NCBI GenBank assembly: GCA_016235045.1
Contig: JACRME010000008.1
Span: 557,759-621,758 of the forward strand
Direction of reading: 5' to 3'
Length of the DNA: 64,000 bases
From: Nitrosomonadales bacterium
GTDB taxonomy: Bacteria > Pseudomonadota > Gammaproteobacteria > Burkholderiales > Gallionellaceae
Within the stretch, counting starts at the first letter, position 1. Each line of letters starts with the position of its first letter. The notes under the pieces are model-generated. The model did no database searches. It had not been told where the DNA came from and saw only the letters and a list, made by a program, of their open reading frames with translations. Positions 17,705 through 27,069 of this stretch are shown here, in pieces. A program made the translations under genes and the position numbers.

Positions 17705-19273
17705 TCACGGAATACCAACCCCCTGCTGCAACACCAGCGCCGTTCCGGCAGCCAGCGTAGCGCTTGCATTTCCATTTGCCGCCACCGTGATCGCCTGACC
17801 GACGCACACACCCGCAACCACGCCTCCGCCGAGCACATCGCAGTAGGTACCTGCGGCCAAGCCCGTAGAAAAGGTGCGCGACAAGGCCGCCGTTTCGCGA
17901 TTGATCGCGACGAAACCTTTATCGCCGCGCGAGAACGCAATGGCATTCGCGCCGTTGTCCCACCAGTTGGTTTGCGCCGTCCCGGCCACGGCACGGCGAA
18001 ACGCTATCATGCGGGCGATCACCGGATCGCGATGCTCGCACACCCATTGGCCGATGGCGGCCGATTCCAGGCTGCTTGCACAACCCGGCCCGGCCGCGGG
18101 CGGACCGGCATCGCGGCCGGCCTGGGTGGTTCGGTCAAATGCATAGCCCGACATGACCGAGGGGTAGCCGTAGGGCTGCGCCAGCATCCAGACATTCGCC
18201 AGCCGGTAAACCACGCCGTCGCGATAGGAGATGCCGCCGGAACGCTGGGTGTCGTGGTTCTCGAGAAATACCACCGCCTTGTCGGCCGGCATGATGCCCC
18301 AGGCGGTTTCGGAAAACTGGTTTCCCGCGGAGCCGTTGGGATTGAGCTGGGCAATCCTTTGCCCGCCGGTACCCAGAAACTTGTCGCTCACGCCATGAAA
18401 CTTGAATTCGGTTATATCGCTCGCGGCGCCGGAGAGGTAACCCAGGCCAAAGTAATCGCGGGTCGTGATCGCTTCACCGCCGTAATCGATCACCTCGGCG
18501 AAGTAATAGGGCAGAGCCCTGCCCTCGCCCGCCAGCGTTTGATCGACCAGTGTCAGGATTTCATTCAATTCCACCGGCTGGATATGCTTGGCCGCATCCA
18601 GGCGGAACCCCGCCACGCCCAGCCGCATCAGCCCTGCCAAGTAGTCGGCAATTTTTTGCCGCACCGACGCGGAGGCCGTGTCGAGATCGGCCAGGCCGAC
18701 CAATTCGCAATCCTGCACGTTGGCTGCATCCCGGTAATTGTCGATCGAACACGGAGTGTGAAAGTCACTCTGCGCATAGAGACCGGGATAGGTGTATTTG
18801 CCATATACCGTGCCGTTGCGGCCGGTGCCCGAACCAGCCGTCATGTGGTTGATGACGGCATCGGCGTAGATGTCCACGCCAGCCGCCCTGCAACGGTTCA
18901 CCATATCGATGAATTCGGCCCGCGTGCCGGATCGGCTTTGGTCGATGTTGTAACTGACGGGTTGATAGCGCGTCCACCACGGAGCGGCGACAATATCTTC
19001 CTGCGGCGGAGATATCTGCACGGCTTTGAAACCCTTCGGCCCCAATTGGTTTTCGCATTCGCTGGCGATGTCGGTCCAACGCCACTCGAACAGATGGACG
19101 AACACATCGCCGGAGAGCGCATGGCCGCTGGCACGATAGCTCGCGTCGAGCGCAGGCCGGGAAGGCAGCCCGGCACCGCCGTCGCCTCCGCTGCCACCGC
19201 AGGCGGCCAAACCGAGGATCGCGACGACAGCCGCTACCGCCAGCCTGAGTTTTAACTGCAACGGCGTCCGCAT
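17705..19273 (-). CDS. Secreted alpha-amylase, GH13 (actinobacterial/animal-like type), lipoprotein
   Basis: The product is about 522 residues from the ATG at 19273 (an ATG at 19294 is also in frame). The N-terminus is a lipoprotein signal ending LGLAAC, so it is anchored at the cell surface or outer membrane. GFRLDAAKH holds the nucleophile Asp, EVIDYGGEAI the acid-base Glu, and FLENHDTQR the third Asp. The end (NWWDNGANAIAFSRGDKGFV and AGTYCDV) closely resembles Streptomyces and animal amylases (GH13_32/24). It hydrolyses starch-like alpha-1,4-glucan. It ends the minus-strand group beginning at 21038, next to a two-component system. Confidence 0.88.
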   Translation of the reverse strand: MRTPLQLKLRLAVAAVVAILGLAACGGSGGDGGAGLPSRPALDASYRASGHALSGDVFVHLFEWRWTDIASECENQLGPKGFKAVQISPPQEDIVAAPWWTRYQPVSYNIDQSRSGTRAEFIDMVNRCRAAGVDIYADAVINHMTAGSGTGRNGTVYGKYTYPGLYAQSDFHTPCSIDNYRDAANVQDCELVGLADLDTASASVRQKIADYLAGLMRLGVAGFRLDAAKHIQPVELNEILTLVDQTLAGEGRALPYYFAEVIDYGGEAITTRDYFGLGYLSGAASDITEFKFHGVSDKFLGTGGQRIAQLNPNGSAGNQFSETAWGIMPADKAVVFLENHDTQRSGGISYRDGVVYRLANVWMLAQPYGYPSVMSGYAFDRTTQAGRDAGPPAAGPGCASSLESAAIGQWVCEHRDPVIARMIAFRRAVAGTAQTNWWDNGANAIAFSRGDKGFVAINRETAALSRTFSTGLAAGTYCDVLGGGVVAGVCVGQAITVAANGNASATLAAGTALVLQQGVGIP

Positions 19274-19389
19274 CGTTTGTTCCCAGCCTTTCATGTTGCG
19301 GAAAAGCAGATCGTGGTATCAATGCATCTGTTTCCACCCGCCTGCCCTGGAGTGCGGGTTCGGCGTTTTCATGATACGCCGTACGCCCG

Positions 19390-20181
19390 TCAGAAGGCGG
19401 AAGCGATCGACAATCCGTAACCGGTATCGGGGCTGCCGTCCGAATACCCCTTTTGCAGGAAACCGCGCAGATACACCTCCGCGCCGATCTGGAGATTTGC
19501 ATAGAGCGTGGCTTGTCGTTGTTCCGCGAGCGATGCGGAAGCCTGCTGTGCATATTTGTATTCCGCACCGATGCCGGCCCGGTCGCCGAAGGCGTAACCG
19601 GCCCCCACGCTGCCGTAATACACGTTGTTCAAGGGCAGTTGCGTCGTGCTTCCCAGCACCTCATAACCGAACATGATGCCGGGCGTGAAGCCGGAAAAAT
19701 CCCGATAGGCGGACAACTGCATGGCGTAATCGTTTTGCCCGGTACCCAACGCCGTGCTGGCCGTGCCGAATTTCACCCGGCCGGAAAGGTCGACGCCGGA
19801 GTCGCCGGCTTCCCCGGCAACCAGGTTGCGGGTCAGCATCATCACCACATCGCCCAGACCGGACTGGGTCGTGCGCGTCGTCGATACGGTAGCAGTGCCG
19901 GCGTGCATGCCCGCGCGCCGTCCGCCGGAAACCACCGAGCCGTCTCCGGTAAGCCGCAGGTACGGCACGGTCAATTTCAACGACCAGGGGCCGGTCTCGT
20001 AGTAGGCAGTCACGGGGATCGTGACGATGTCGGTGGTCGAGGCGGTACCGTAATTGCCGCTGCTGTACTCATAACCGACGCCCAGTTCGAAATAGCGGTC
20101 TTCCTCCGCATACGCCGCGCCGGAACCAACTGCCATTGCAACCACCAGCAGGTTTGCCGTCCTGCCTGCATGCTGTTTCAT
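19390..20181 (-). CDS. Outer-membrane beta-barrel protein, transporter-like
   Basis: The 263-residue product starts at ATG 20181, preceded by AAAGGAG; a GTG 15 nt upstream lacks spacing. A signal peptide (TANLLVVAMAVGSGAAYA-E) is followed by strands such as YFELGVGYEYSSGNYG and IPVTAYYETGPWSLKLTVPYLRL. GVDLSGRVKFGTAS and the end YGLSIASAF, with terminal Phe, fit a 10-12 strand barrel. It resembles the SphA/phenol-pathway-like barrels of proteobacteria. It sits 11 nt after the stop of the preceding small protein, so an operon is likely. Ligand unknown. Confidence 0.75.
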   Translation of the reverse strand: MKQHAGRTANLLVVAMAVGSGAAYAEEDRYFELGVGYEYSSGNYGTASTTDIVTIPVTAYYETGPWSLKLTVPYLRLTGDGSVVSGGRRAGMHAGTATVSTTRTTQSGLGDVVMMLTRNLVAGEAGDSGVDLSGRVKFGTASTALGTGQNDYAMQLSAYRDFSGFTPGIMFGYEVLGSTTQLPLNNVYYGSVGAGYAFGDRAGIGAEYKYAQQASASLAEQRQATLYANLQIGAEVYLRGFLQKGYSDGSPDTGYGLSIASAF

Positions 20182-20192
20182 GTTTTCTCCTT

Positions 20193-20573
20193 TCACCGGC
20201 CGCGTCCGCCGCCGCGGCTCATCGCACCGCCGCGGAATCCGCCAGCCCTGCCTGCACTGCCGCTGCCCATGCGCGCGCGATACCCTTTGCCATAGCCGCT
20301 GTCGTCAGGCTTGGCCTCTTTTTGCGCGGAGTCGTTTTCACCGGATGGCACAGTGGCCTCGCCACCCGCCTCCGATCCCTGTTTCGGCTGGTTCGCTGTC
20401 ATGCCCTTCACCTGCAGATCGAGCTGTCGGCGATATTCTTCATATTCAGCCTGAGTCATCGACTCCAGCGGCGCATGCACGGCTCTTTGCGCTTCCGCTG
20501 CCGCCCAGGGCGCAACCAGACACCCGCACAGCGCCAGCACCCAACCCGATACATGCAATTTCGCGTCTTTCAT
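20193..20573 (-). CDS. Small exported protein, Gly/Arg-rich tail
   Basis: The 126-residue product starts at ATG 20573. An N-terminal hydrophobic stretch (VSGWVLALCGCLVAPWAAA-E) reads as a signal peptide. The mature part has SMTQAEYEEYRRQLDLQVKG, similar in style to the CpxP-like MTxxE segments of its neighbours, and ends in a low-complexity tail (GRAGGFRGGAMSRGGGRGR). It lies between the CpxP-like gene and the barrel gene on the same strand, 11 nt from the latter. Function unknown; envelope location is inferred. Confidence 0.6.
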   Translation of the reverse strand: MKDAKLHVSGWVLALCGCLVAPWAAAEAQRAVHAPLESMTQAEYEEYRRQLDLQVKGMTANQPKQGSEAGGEATVPSGENDSAQKEAKPDDSGYGKGYRARMGSGSAGRAGGFRGGAMSRGGGRGR

Positions 20574-20687
20574 CTCTGCAACCTGTCCCTTCTGCCGGTC
20601 GACAATTTCCGCACCTGGCGGGATGACCCGCGAATGGGCGGGAATCATGAAACCGATCCCGCCCACCCGCCGATTCGAGGCGCCGAA

Positions 20688-21038
20688 TCAACGCACCATG
20701 CCTTGCCCGCCACCCGCGCCCTGCGCACCGCTGCCGCGGCGTTGAGACCCCGCGCCCGAGCCGTCGCGCAACTTGATGCCATTGCCTTTGCCTGCGTTGT
20801 TGGCATTGGCCGCACGCATTTCGGCGCGTTGCTCCACGGTCATTTCCGCCCGCTTTTGCGCGCGGTATTCGTCGCGTTCCTGCAGGGTCATCCCGGCAGT
20901 TTCTTCGCGATGCTGGGCGCGCACCGTCTCGCGATCCTGCACCTGCGCGGTGACCGGCGTGTCCGCCGCAAAGCCCGAACCGGCCGCGGCCAACCCAACA
21001 ACCAGCATTGAGTTGAATACAATTTTCTTCGTGTTCAT
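20688..21038 (-). CDS. Small periplasmic protein, CpxP/Spy-like
   Basis: The 116-residue product starts at ATG 21038 because AGGAG is well spaced for it; an ATG at 21044 would touch the site. A signal peptide (MLVVGLAAAGSGFA-A) is followed by two similar helices, GMTLQERDEYRAQKRAEM and MTVEQRAEMRA, with the LTxxQ-like pattern of CpxP/Spy proteins. A Gly/Arg/Gln tail ends it. It is transcribed away from the OmpR/EnvZ-type pair with a 164-bp gap that contains an inverted repeat, so I infer it is controlled by that pair. Confidence 0.65.
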   Translation of the reverse strand: MNTKKIVFNSMLVVGLAAAGSGFAADTPVTAQVQDRETVRAQHREETAGMTLQERDEYRAQKRAEMTVEQRAEMRAANANNAGKGNGIKLRDGSGAGSQRRGSGAQGAGGGQGMVR

Positions 21039-21135
21039 GATCATCTCCTGTCGATTGAGTTAATCAGGTTGTTTGCCTGACGAGCCCATGATGCGACAGG
21101 GCTGTTGCCCAATGATTTCCGCAATGCGGCAAATT

Positions 21136-21150
21136 GTAACGATATGTTAC
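21136..21150. promoter_or_regulatory. Inverted repeat GTAAC-N5-GTTAC in the divergent promoter region
   Basis: GTAAC, GATAT, GTTAC form a 15-bp palindrome between the CpxP-like gene and the response-regulator gene, 53 nt upstream of the latter. CpxR sites are GTAAA repeats with the same 5-nt gap, so this is a candidate site for the neighbouring regulator. Confidence 0.5.
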
Positions 21151-21202
21151 GGAAATACTCCGCATATGACAGCGCGAATCCACCTCGGGTATAGTAAGCC
21201 GC

Positions 21203-21916
21203 ATGGAAAACAAACACGTACTGGTCGTTGACGACGACGCCGGATTGCGCGACCTGCTGCAGCAATATCTTACGGCGCAAGGCTATCGGGTTGCGACCGT
21301 TGCCGACGGCACGGCAATGAGCGCGCACCTGGCCAAGTATACCGTCGATCTGGTCATCCTCGACCTGATGCTGCCGGGCGAGGACGGCCTGGCGCTGGCG
21401 CGCAAATTGCGGAGCCAGGGCGACCTGCCCATCATCATACTTTCCGCCCGCGGCGAGGATGTCGACCGCATCGTCGGACTGGAGGTCGGCGCCGACGATT
21501 ATCTGGCCAAACCGTTCAACCCGCGCGAACTGCTGGCGCGCATTCGCGCCCTGTTGCGCCGCAGCGAGAACACGCAGGGCAGCGCGGAAACTTCCGGCCA
21601 TGAAACCCATCGCTTCGGCGACTTCGTGCTCGACACCGATTCGCGCGCCCTGCACCGGCACGGCGTCGGCATTGCCCTGACCGCAGGGGAATTCAACCTG
21701 CTGCGCATATTCGTCGAGCATCCCAATCGCGTCCTGAGCCGCGACAGCATCATGGACATGCTCAAAGGATACGAGCGCTCCCCCTTCGACCGCAGCATCG
21801 ACGTGCGGGTAACCCGGCTGCGGCGCAAGATCGAGGACGACCCGAACGCGCCCATGTATATCCGCACGGTGTGGGGCGAAGGCTATCTGTTTGCCTCCGG
21901 CGGCAATCGCCAGTGA
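21203..21916 (+). CDS. OmpR/PhoB-family response regulator
   Basis: The 237-residue product has a receiver domain (residues 4-120) with Asp10-Asp11-Asp12, phospho-acceptor Asp54 in ILDLMLPGED, the Ser at about 83 and the KPF lysine. A winged-helix DNA-binding domain (about 135-235) ends in RTVWGEGYLF, as in OmpR. It acts as a transcription factor in the cytoplasm. The stop overlaps the kinase start (GTGA), so the pair is translationally coupled. It probably controls the divergent envelope-protein genes, and may also control the small proteins at 495-872. Confidence 0.9.
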   Translation: MENKHVLVVDDDAGLRDLLQQYLTAQGYRVATVADGTAMSAHLAKYTVDLVILDLMLPGEDGLALARKLRSQGDLPIIILSARGEDVDRIVGLEVGADDYLAKPFNPRELLARIRALLRRSENTQGSAETSGHETHRFGDFVLDTDSRALHRHGVGIALTAGEFNLLRIFVEHPNRVLSRDSIMDMLKGYERSPFDRSIDVRVTRLRRKIEDDPNAPMYIRTVWGEGYLFASGGNRQ

Positions 21917-23232
21917 AGTTGCCCGTGGCCAAATCGCGCTCCCTGTTTCGCAGCACAGCCACCACGGTGGCCACCGCGCTGCTGGTTTTTCAGCTGATCC
22001 TGATTGCGGCAACGGTGAATTACGTCATGCTGCCGATGGCCAGAAGATCGGCGGACGACCTGGCGGCATTGCTGGTGCTGTCGGCGCAGACCTGGGTCGA
22101 GCTTCCCCCGGAAACGCGCAAGGATTTCGAGCTTGAGCTGATCCGCAAGCATCAATTCATCTTGTTTGAAGATGTCTCCCCGCTGCCGCCGCGCACGGGT
22201 TACCTGCCCTATCTGACGCTGCTGGACGGCGCGTTGAGCGCGCGCACCGGCGAGCCCATTTCGGTCAAGGCGACGACTTTCGATACCACCTGGTTCTGGG
22301 CCGAGATACACACCGGCGGCAAACTGATCCGCATCGGCTTCCCCAAGGAACGCCTAGACACGGATCCGCCCACGACGCTGCTGCTGGCGCTTGCGGCGAC
22401 GGTCGTGTTGAGCCTGATTACTGCCCTGGTTCTGGCCCGGCGCATCACCCGGCCGCTGGCGCTGTTTTCGCTGGCTGCCCGGCGCATCGGCGAAGGGAGC
22501 ATTCCCGAGCCGCTGCCGCAAAGCGGGATCAGGGAACTGTCGGGTCTCGCTTCCACCTTCAGCCAGTTGGCGCTGCAGGTGCGCGAACTCCTCGCCAACC
22601 GCACCACCCTGCTGGCCGGCATCTCGCACGACCTGCGCACGCCGCTGGCGCGCATGCGCCTGGCGATCGAGATGCTGCCCGCAAGTACCGACCCGAAACT
22701 CGTCGCGCGCTTGCAGCATGACGTGGAGGAAATGAACCAGCTCATCGGCGAGTTCCTGGCCTTGAGCAGGGAGTTGCAGAAGGAACCTGCCCGGCAGGTC
22801 GATCTCAGCCAGTTGCTGGAGGAGTTGGCGGCAGGCGCAAGAAGCGAAGGCGCACAGGTGGAATGGCATCCGCGCGAAAATGCGCCGGTCTCGGTCGCCC
22901 CCATGGCGCTGCGCAGGATTCTCTCCAATTTGCTGGGCAATGCCATCCGTTACGGCGCAAACGAAACCGTGCGAATCGAACTGGATCTCGACGACAAGGG
23001 CGCCGTGATCCGCATACTGGATCGGGGCCCGGGCATTCCGGCGCATGAACTGGAAAATGTGTTTCACCCTTTTTACCGCCTCGAATCTTCGCGCAGCAAT
23101 GCCACCGGGGGGAGCGGCCTCGGCCTTGCCATTGCGCGCCAGCTTGCGGATGCCAACGGCTGGAAGATCGAACTGCTTCCGCGCCCCGGCGGAGGCACGG
23201 AGGCAAGGCTCGGCATTCGCTTCGCTTCCTGA
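21913..23232 (+). CDS. EnvZ-type membrane sensor histidine kinase
   Basis: The 439-residue product most likely starts at GTG 21913, overlapping the regulator stop; a GTG at 21925 is an alternative. Two membrane helices (about 14-38 and 155-180) enclose a periplasmic sensor of about 115 residues. A HAMP linker follows, then ISHDLRTPLARMRLA with His239 as the phosphorylation site. The ATP domain has NLLGNAIRYG (N box), DRGPGIP (G1) and GSGLGLAIA (G2). It senses an envelope signal and phosphorylates the regulator. The sensor domain shows no recognised ligand motif. Confidence 0.9.
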   Translation: MKLPVAKSRSLFRSTATTVATALLVFQLILIAATVNYVMLPMARRSADDLAALLVLSAQTWVELPPETRKDFELELIRKHQFILFEDVSPLPPRTGYLPYLTLLDGALSARTGEPISVKATTFDTTWFWAEIHTGGKLIRIGFPKERLDTDPPTTLLLALAATVVLSLITALVLARRITRPLALFSLAARRIGEGSIPEPLPQSGIRELSGLASTFSQLALQVRELLANRTTLLAGISHDLRTPLARMRLAIEMLPASTDPKLVARLQHDVEEMNQLIGEFLALSRELQKEPARQVDLSQLLEELAAGARSEGAQVEWHPRENAPVSVAPMALRRILSNLLGNAIRYGANETVRIELDLDDKGAVIRILDRGPGIPAHELENVFHPFYRLESSRSNATGGSGLGLAIARQLADANGWKIELLPRPGGGTEARLGIRFAS

Positions 23233-23355
23233 AGCGCACCCAAGCGGCCCGCCGTCCATGTTCGCGGGGTTTCCGCCCACCGCATAAAGCCGAGATTCTT
23301 TTACGCCGCTGCGCCAATTTATTTACAATACGCGCCAATCCAAAGAGGCGTCCGC

Positions 23356-24807
23356 ATGACCGAGAACCGCGAACATCACTACACCGAGAATGTGCAGGAT
23401 CACCTCCAGCAAGTGCTGCACCTGCTGGAGAAGCACGCATTGGTGGAGACGGTGACGCACCGGCAGGAATTGCCGCGCGACGAGCGGCACGAACTGCTGG
23501 ACAAGATGGTGCACAAGCGGCATCTGGCCGAGTTGCGCGAGAAGCTGGAAGAGCTCCACCCCGCCGACATTGCCTACATTCTCGAAGCCCTGCCGATCGA
23601 ACAGCGCCTGATGCTGTGGGACCTGGTGAAGGCGGACCGGGACGGCGAGATCCTGATCGAGGTATCGGACGCGGTGCGCGAGTCGCTGATCGCCGCCATG
23701 AGCCGCGAAGAACTGCGCGAGGCGACCGAGCACCTCGATACCGACGAGATCGCCGACCTCGCTCCCGACCTGCCGCAGAACGTGATGCGCGACGTGTTCA
23801 AGTCGCTCTCCATCGAGGAGCGCGAACAGTTGCGCGCGGCCATGTCGTATTCGGAAGACTCGGTCGGCGCGCTGATGGACTTCAATATGGTGCATGTGCG
23901 CGAGGACGTGACGCTGGAAGTGGTGTCGCGCTACCTGCGCCGTTTCGACGAACTGCCCGACCATACCGACCAGGTTTTCGTGGTGGATCGCGACGACCGC
24001 TTCAAGGGCGTGTTGCCGATCAACCTGATCGTGGTCAACGAGCCGGAAACGGTGGTCAGCAAGCTGATGCTGACCGATACCATCCAGCTCAATCCGGACG
24101 AGAAAGCCGACCAGGCGGCGCAATCGTTCGAGCGCTACGACCTGGTGTCCGCCCCCGTGGTGGACGAGGAGGGCAAGCTGGTGGGACGGGTCACGGTGAA
24201 CGTGGTGCTGGACTTCATCCGCGCCGAATCGGAAACCGACCTGCTGAACCAGGCCGGCCTGCGCGAAGAGGAAGACATTTTCGCTTCGGTGTGGAAGTCG
24301 GCGCAAAACCGCTGGACCTGGCTGGCGCTGAACCTGTGCACCGCCTTTTTCGCCTCGCGCGTGATCGGCGGCTTCGAAAACACCATCGAGAAGTTCGTCG
24401 CGCTCGCCACGCTGATGCCCATCGTCGCCGGTATCGCAGGCAACTCGGCCAACCAGACCACCACCATCATCATCCGCTCATTGGCGCTGGGTCAGATATC
24501 CCAGGGCAATGCGCGCCGCTTGATGATCAAGGAACTGGCGATCAGCGGGCTGAACGGCCTGGTTTGGGGAGGGATCGCCGGCCTGTTCGCTTTCTTCCTG
24601 TACCACAGCGTTTCGCTCGGCGTCGTCATGACCAGCGCCATGCTGCTCAACCTGACCGTGGGCGCCATCGTCGGCATGGCCATCCCGCTCGCCATGAACA
24701 AGATGGGGCGCGATCCCGCCATCGGCTCCAGCGTCTTGATCACCGCCATCACCGACAGCGGCGGCTTCTTCATCTTCCTGGGGTTGGCGACGATCTTCCT
24801 GATCTGA
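23356..24807 (+). CDS. mgtE: Magnesium transporter MgtE
   Basis: The 483-residue product has an N-terminal helical domain (about 25-160: HPADIAYILEALP is typical), a pair of CBS domains (about 165-290) and a C-terminal membrane domain of five helices. The pore motif is GIAGNSANQTTTIIIRS, and ITAITDSGGFFIFLG closes the protein. MgtE is a Mg2+ channel gated by cytosolic Mg2+ binding to the N and CBS domains. It is a single gene, converging on the GGDEF/EAL gene with only 6 nt between stops. No Mg2+ riboswitch is visible in the 120-nt leader. Confidence 0.95.
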   Translation: MTENREHHYTENVQDHLQQVLHLLEKHALVETVTHRQELPRDERHELLDKMVHKRHLAELREKLEELHPADIAYILEALPIEQRLMLWDLVKADRDGEILIEVSDAVRESLIAAMSREELREATEHLDTDEIADLAPDLPQNVMRDVFKSLSIEEREQLRAAMSYSEDSVGALMDFNMVHVREDVTLEVVSRYLRRFDELPDHTDQVFVVDRDDRFKGVLPINLIVVNEPETVVSKLMLTDTIQLNPDEKADQAAQSFERYDLVSAPVVDEEGKLVGRVTVNVVLDFIRAESETDLLNQAGLREEEDIFASVWKSAQNRWTWLALNLCTAFFASRVIGGFENTIEKFVALATLMPIVAGIAGNSANQTTTIIIRSLALGQISQGNARRLMIKELAISGLNGLVWGGIAGLFAFFLYHSVSLGVVMTSAMLLNLTVGAIVGMAIPLAMNKMGRDPAIGSSVLITAITDSGGFFIFLGLATIFLI

Positions 24808-24813
24808 CGCAAC

Positions 24814-27069
24814 TCAACTGAACGGCGCCCGGTTCCACTTTTCCAGCCAGGCGGGCAGTTCGCTCGCCGGCATGGGGCGGGCGATGCCGTAGCCCTGGCC
24901 GCATTCGCAGCCCATGTCCACCAGCGCGCGGAACAATTCTTCCGTTTCCACCCCCTCGGCGACGATCTTGCGGTCGAATGCCTTGGCCAGCGCGATGACG
25001 CCCTGCACGATGGCCAGGTCGCCCTTGTCCTCCAGCATGTCGCGAATGAAGGACTGGTCGATCTTGAGCGTATCCACCGGCAGCCGCCCGAGGTAGGACA
25101 GCGAGGAATAGCCGGTGCCGAAATCGTCCAGCGCAAAACCGATGCCGATCTTGCGGCAGCGCTCGATGGTTTCGCTCACCCTGGGAATATCTTCCAGTGC
25201 CGCCGTTTCCAGCACTTCGACCTGCAAGCATCCTTTCGGCAGGTTGGGGTGACGCAGCACCTTGCGCTTCAGTTTCCAGGCGAAGTCGCTCGCCTGCAGG
25301 TGGCGCGCCGAGATGTTGATGCTGAGTTCCATCGACAATCCGGTCTGGTGCCAGGCTTCCAGTTGCTCGAAGGCGGTCGCGACCACCCAATCGCCCAGCT
25401 CGATTTCCAGCGCGGTACCCTCGACCGCGTGCAGGAATTCGGCGGGCGCAAGCAAACCGCGCTCGGGATGGCGCCAGCGGATCAGCGCTTCCGCCCCGAC
25501 CAGTTGCAGCGTGCGCATGTCCACCTTGGGCTGGTAAAACAATTCGAATTCGTTGTTCGCCAATGCCAGCGCGAGCCGGCGCAGGAATTCGTGGTGAGAA
25601 CGGGCGCGCTGGTCGTTTTCCGCATCATAGAGGTAGTACCGGCTCTTGCCGGACTGCTTGGCGGAATACATCGCCTGGTCGGCATGACGCAACAGGGTGT
25701 CCGCATCCTGATCGTCCGTGGGGAAAAGCGCGACGCCGATACTGGCGCTTACCTCGAACAGCCTGCCCTTGATTTCGATGGGCTGGCTGATCGCCTCCAG
25801 CAACCGGTTCAGGCTGGCCGAGCATTCCTCCGCCGCATTCAGTCCCAGCAGCAGCACGGCGAATTCGTCGCCGCCCAGGCGCGCCACGGTGTCGTCGCCG
25901 CGTATCGCTTCCTTGATGCGCCGGGTCACCTCGATCAGCACCCGGTCGCCTGCTTCGTGCCCCATGGTGTCGTTGACGAGCTTGAAACCGTCCAGGTCCA
26001 GATAGCAGACCGCCAGTATGCTGCCTTCGCGTTTGGTATGCGCCAGCGCCTGCTGCAGGCGGTCGGCCAGCAACACGCGGTTGGGTATGCCGGTCAGCGC
26101 GTCGTAGTGCGCGATATGCTCCAGCTGTTTTTCGTGTTGCTTGAGCAGTGTGATGTCGGAGAAGGTGCCCACCATCAGCAGGGGAGTCCCCGTGTCATCC
26201 CGCTGCGTGACCGTTCCGCGGCAAAGTATCCATTTCCAGCTGCCGTCCTTGCACACCAGCCGCATCTCCGAAACATAGTGCCCGGCTTTTTGCTTGAGAT
26301 AGGAGCGCAATTCGCTCCTGACCCGGTGCTCGTCGTCGGAATGAATGATCCTGAAAACCCGGTCGGAACGGTTTCCCAGATCGTTTTCTCCATATCCCAG
26401 CATCTCGGTGAAACGACGGGAATAATGGAACTCGCCTTCCTGCGGCTTCCAATCCCATACCGCATCGCCCGATCCCTCCAGCGCCTGGCGCAGGCGTTCT
26501 TCGGTCAGGCGCAGTATTTCCTGCTCGTCCTCGTTCGCGCGCTGCGACTCCCTGAACATCTCGTAGTTTTCAATAATGAACCACAGTGCCAGCAGGTACA
26601 GGCAGGTCGTGAATATGTCGATCAGGGAGTAGCCCGTGTCGAAATACGGCAACACATGAACAGTCACGATGGTTGCCAGAACGATGCCCAGCCAGATGCG
26701 GCCCGTCCTGCGCCCTTTCAGGAAGAAAACCGCCGCCAGGAAAAGAAAGAACAGCGACAGCCGCATCGTGTTGCCGGGGGCGTATATATAGATGGCCAGA
26801 AACTGGCCGAACGCGAGCGCCACGGTGATCGTGCCGAGCAGTTCGGCTTTGTCGCGATGCCGGTGCAAATAGACCAGCACGGCCAAAAAGAGGCAGGCAA
26901 AACAGAAATCGATTATTCCCAGGATCGCACTGGCCTGCCAGCGGACGACCCCCATGCCGAGAGTAATGAACCCGTTGAGCATCAACAGGCTGCTCAGAAA
27001 GACGAACTTCTCTTTATGATCCCGTTCTTCTTTGAAGCATTCCAAATCGAACGACCCGAATTTTTTCAT
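24814..27069 (-). CDS. Membrane GGDEF/EAL protein with PAS domain (c-di-GMP turnover)
   Basis: The 751-residue product is read from ATG 27069 (MKKFGSFD), though an earlier ATG at 27129 is in frame. About six N-terminal helices (45-200) are followed by a PAS domain (about 215-330, with the PAC-like VSEMRLVCKDGSWKWI). The GGDEF domain keeps RLGGDEF and the EAL domain keeps EALIRW, with DDFGTGYSSLSYL and the catalytic EGVETEE. Both halves look active, so it could make or break cyclic di-GMP depending on the signal. It converges with mgtE and is divergent from the HDOD gene. Confidence 0.9.
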   Translation of the reverse strand: MKKFGSFDLECFKEERDHKEKFVFLSSLLMLNGFITLGMGVVRWQASAILGIIDFCFACLFLAVLVYLHRHRDKAELLGTITVALAFGQFLAIYIYAPGNTMRLSLFFLFLAAVFFLKGRRTGRIWLGIVLATIVTVHVLPYFDTGYSLIDIFTTCLYLLALWFIIENYEMFRESQRANEDEQEILRLTEERLRQALEGSGDAVWDWKPQEGEFHYSRRFTEMLGYGENDLGNRSDRVFRIIHSDDEHRVRSELRSYLKQKAGHYVSEMRLVCKDGSWKWILCRGTVTQRDDTGTPLLMVGTFSDITLLKQHEKQLEHIAHYDALTGIPNRVLLADRLQQALAHTKREGSILAVCYLDLDGFKLVNDTMGHEAGDRVLIEVTRRIKEAIRGDDTVARLGGDEFAVLLLGLNAAEECSASLNRLLEAISQPIEIKGRLFEVSASIGVALFPTDDQDADTLLRHADQAMYSAKQSGKSRYYLYDAENDQRARSHHEFLRRLALALANNEFELFYQPKVDMRTLQLVGAEALIRWRHPERGLLAPAEFLHAVEGTALEIELGDWVVATAFEQLEAWHQTGLSMELSINISARHLQASDFAWKLKRKVLRHPNLPKGCLQVEVLETAALEDIPRVSETIERCRKIGIGFALDDFGTGYSSLSYLGRLPVDTLKIDQSFIRDMLEDKGDLAIVQGVIALAKAFDRKIVAEGVETEELFRALVDMGCECGQGYGIARPMPASELPAWLEKWNRAPFS

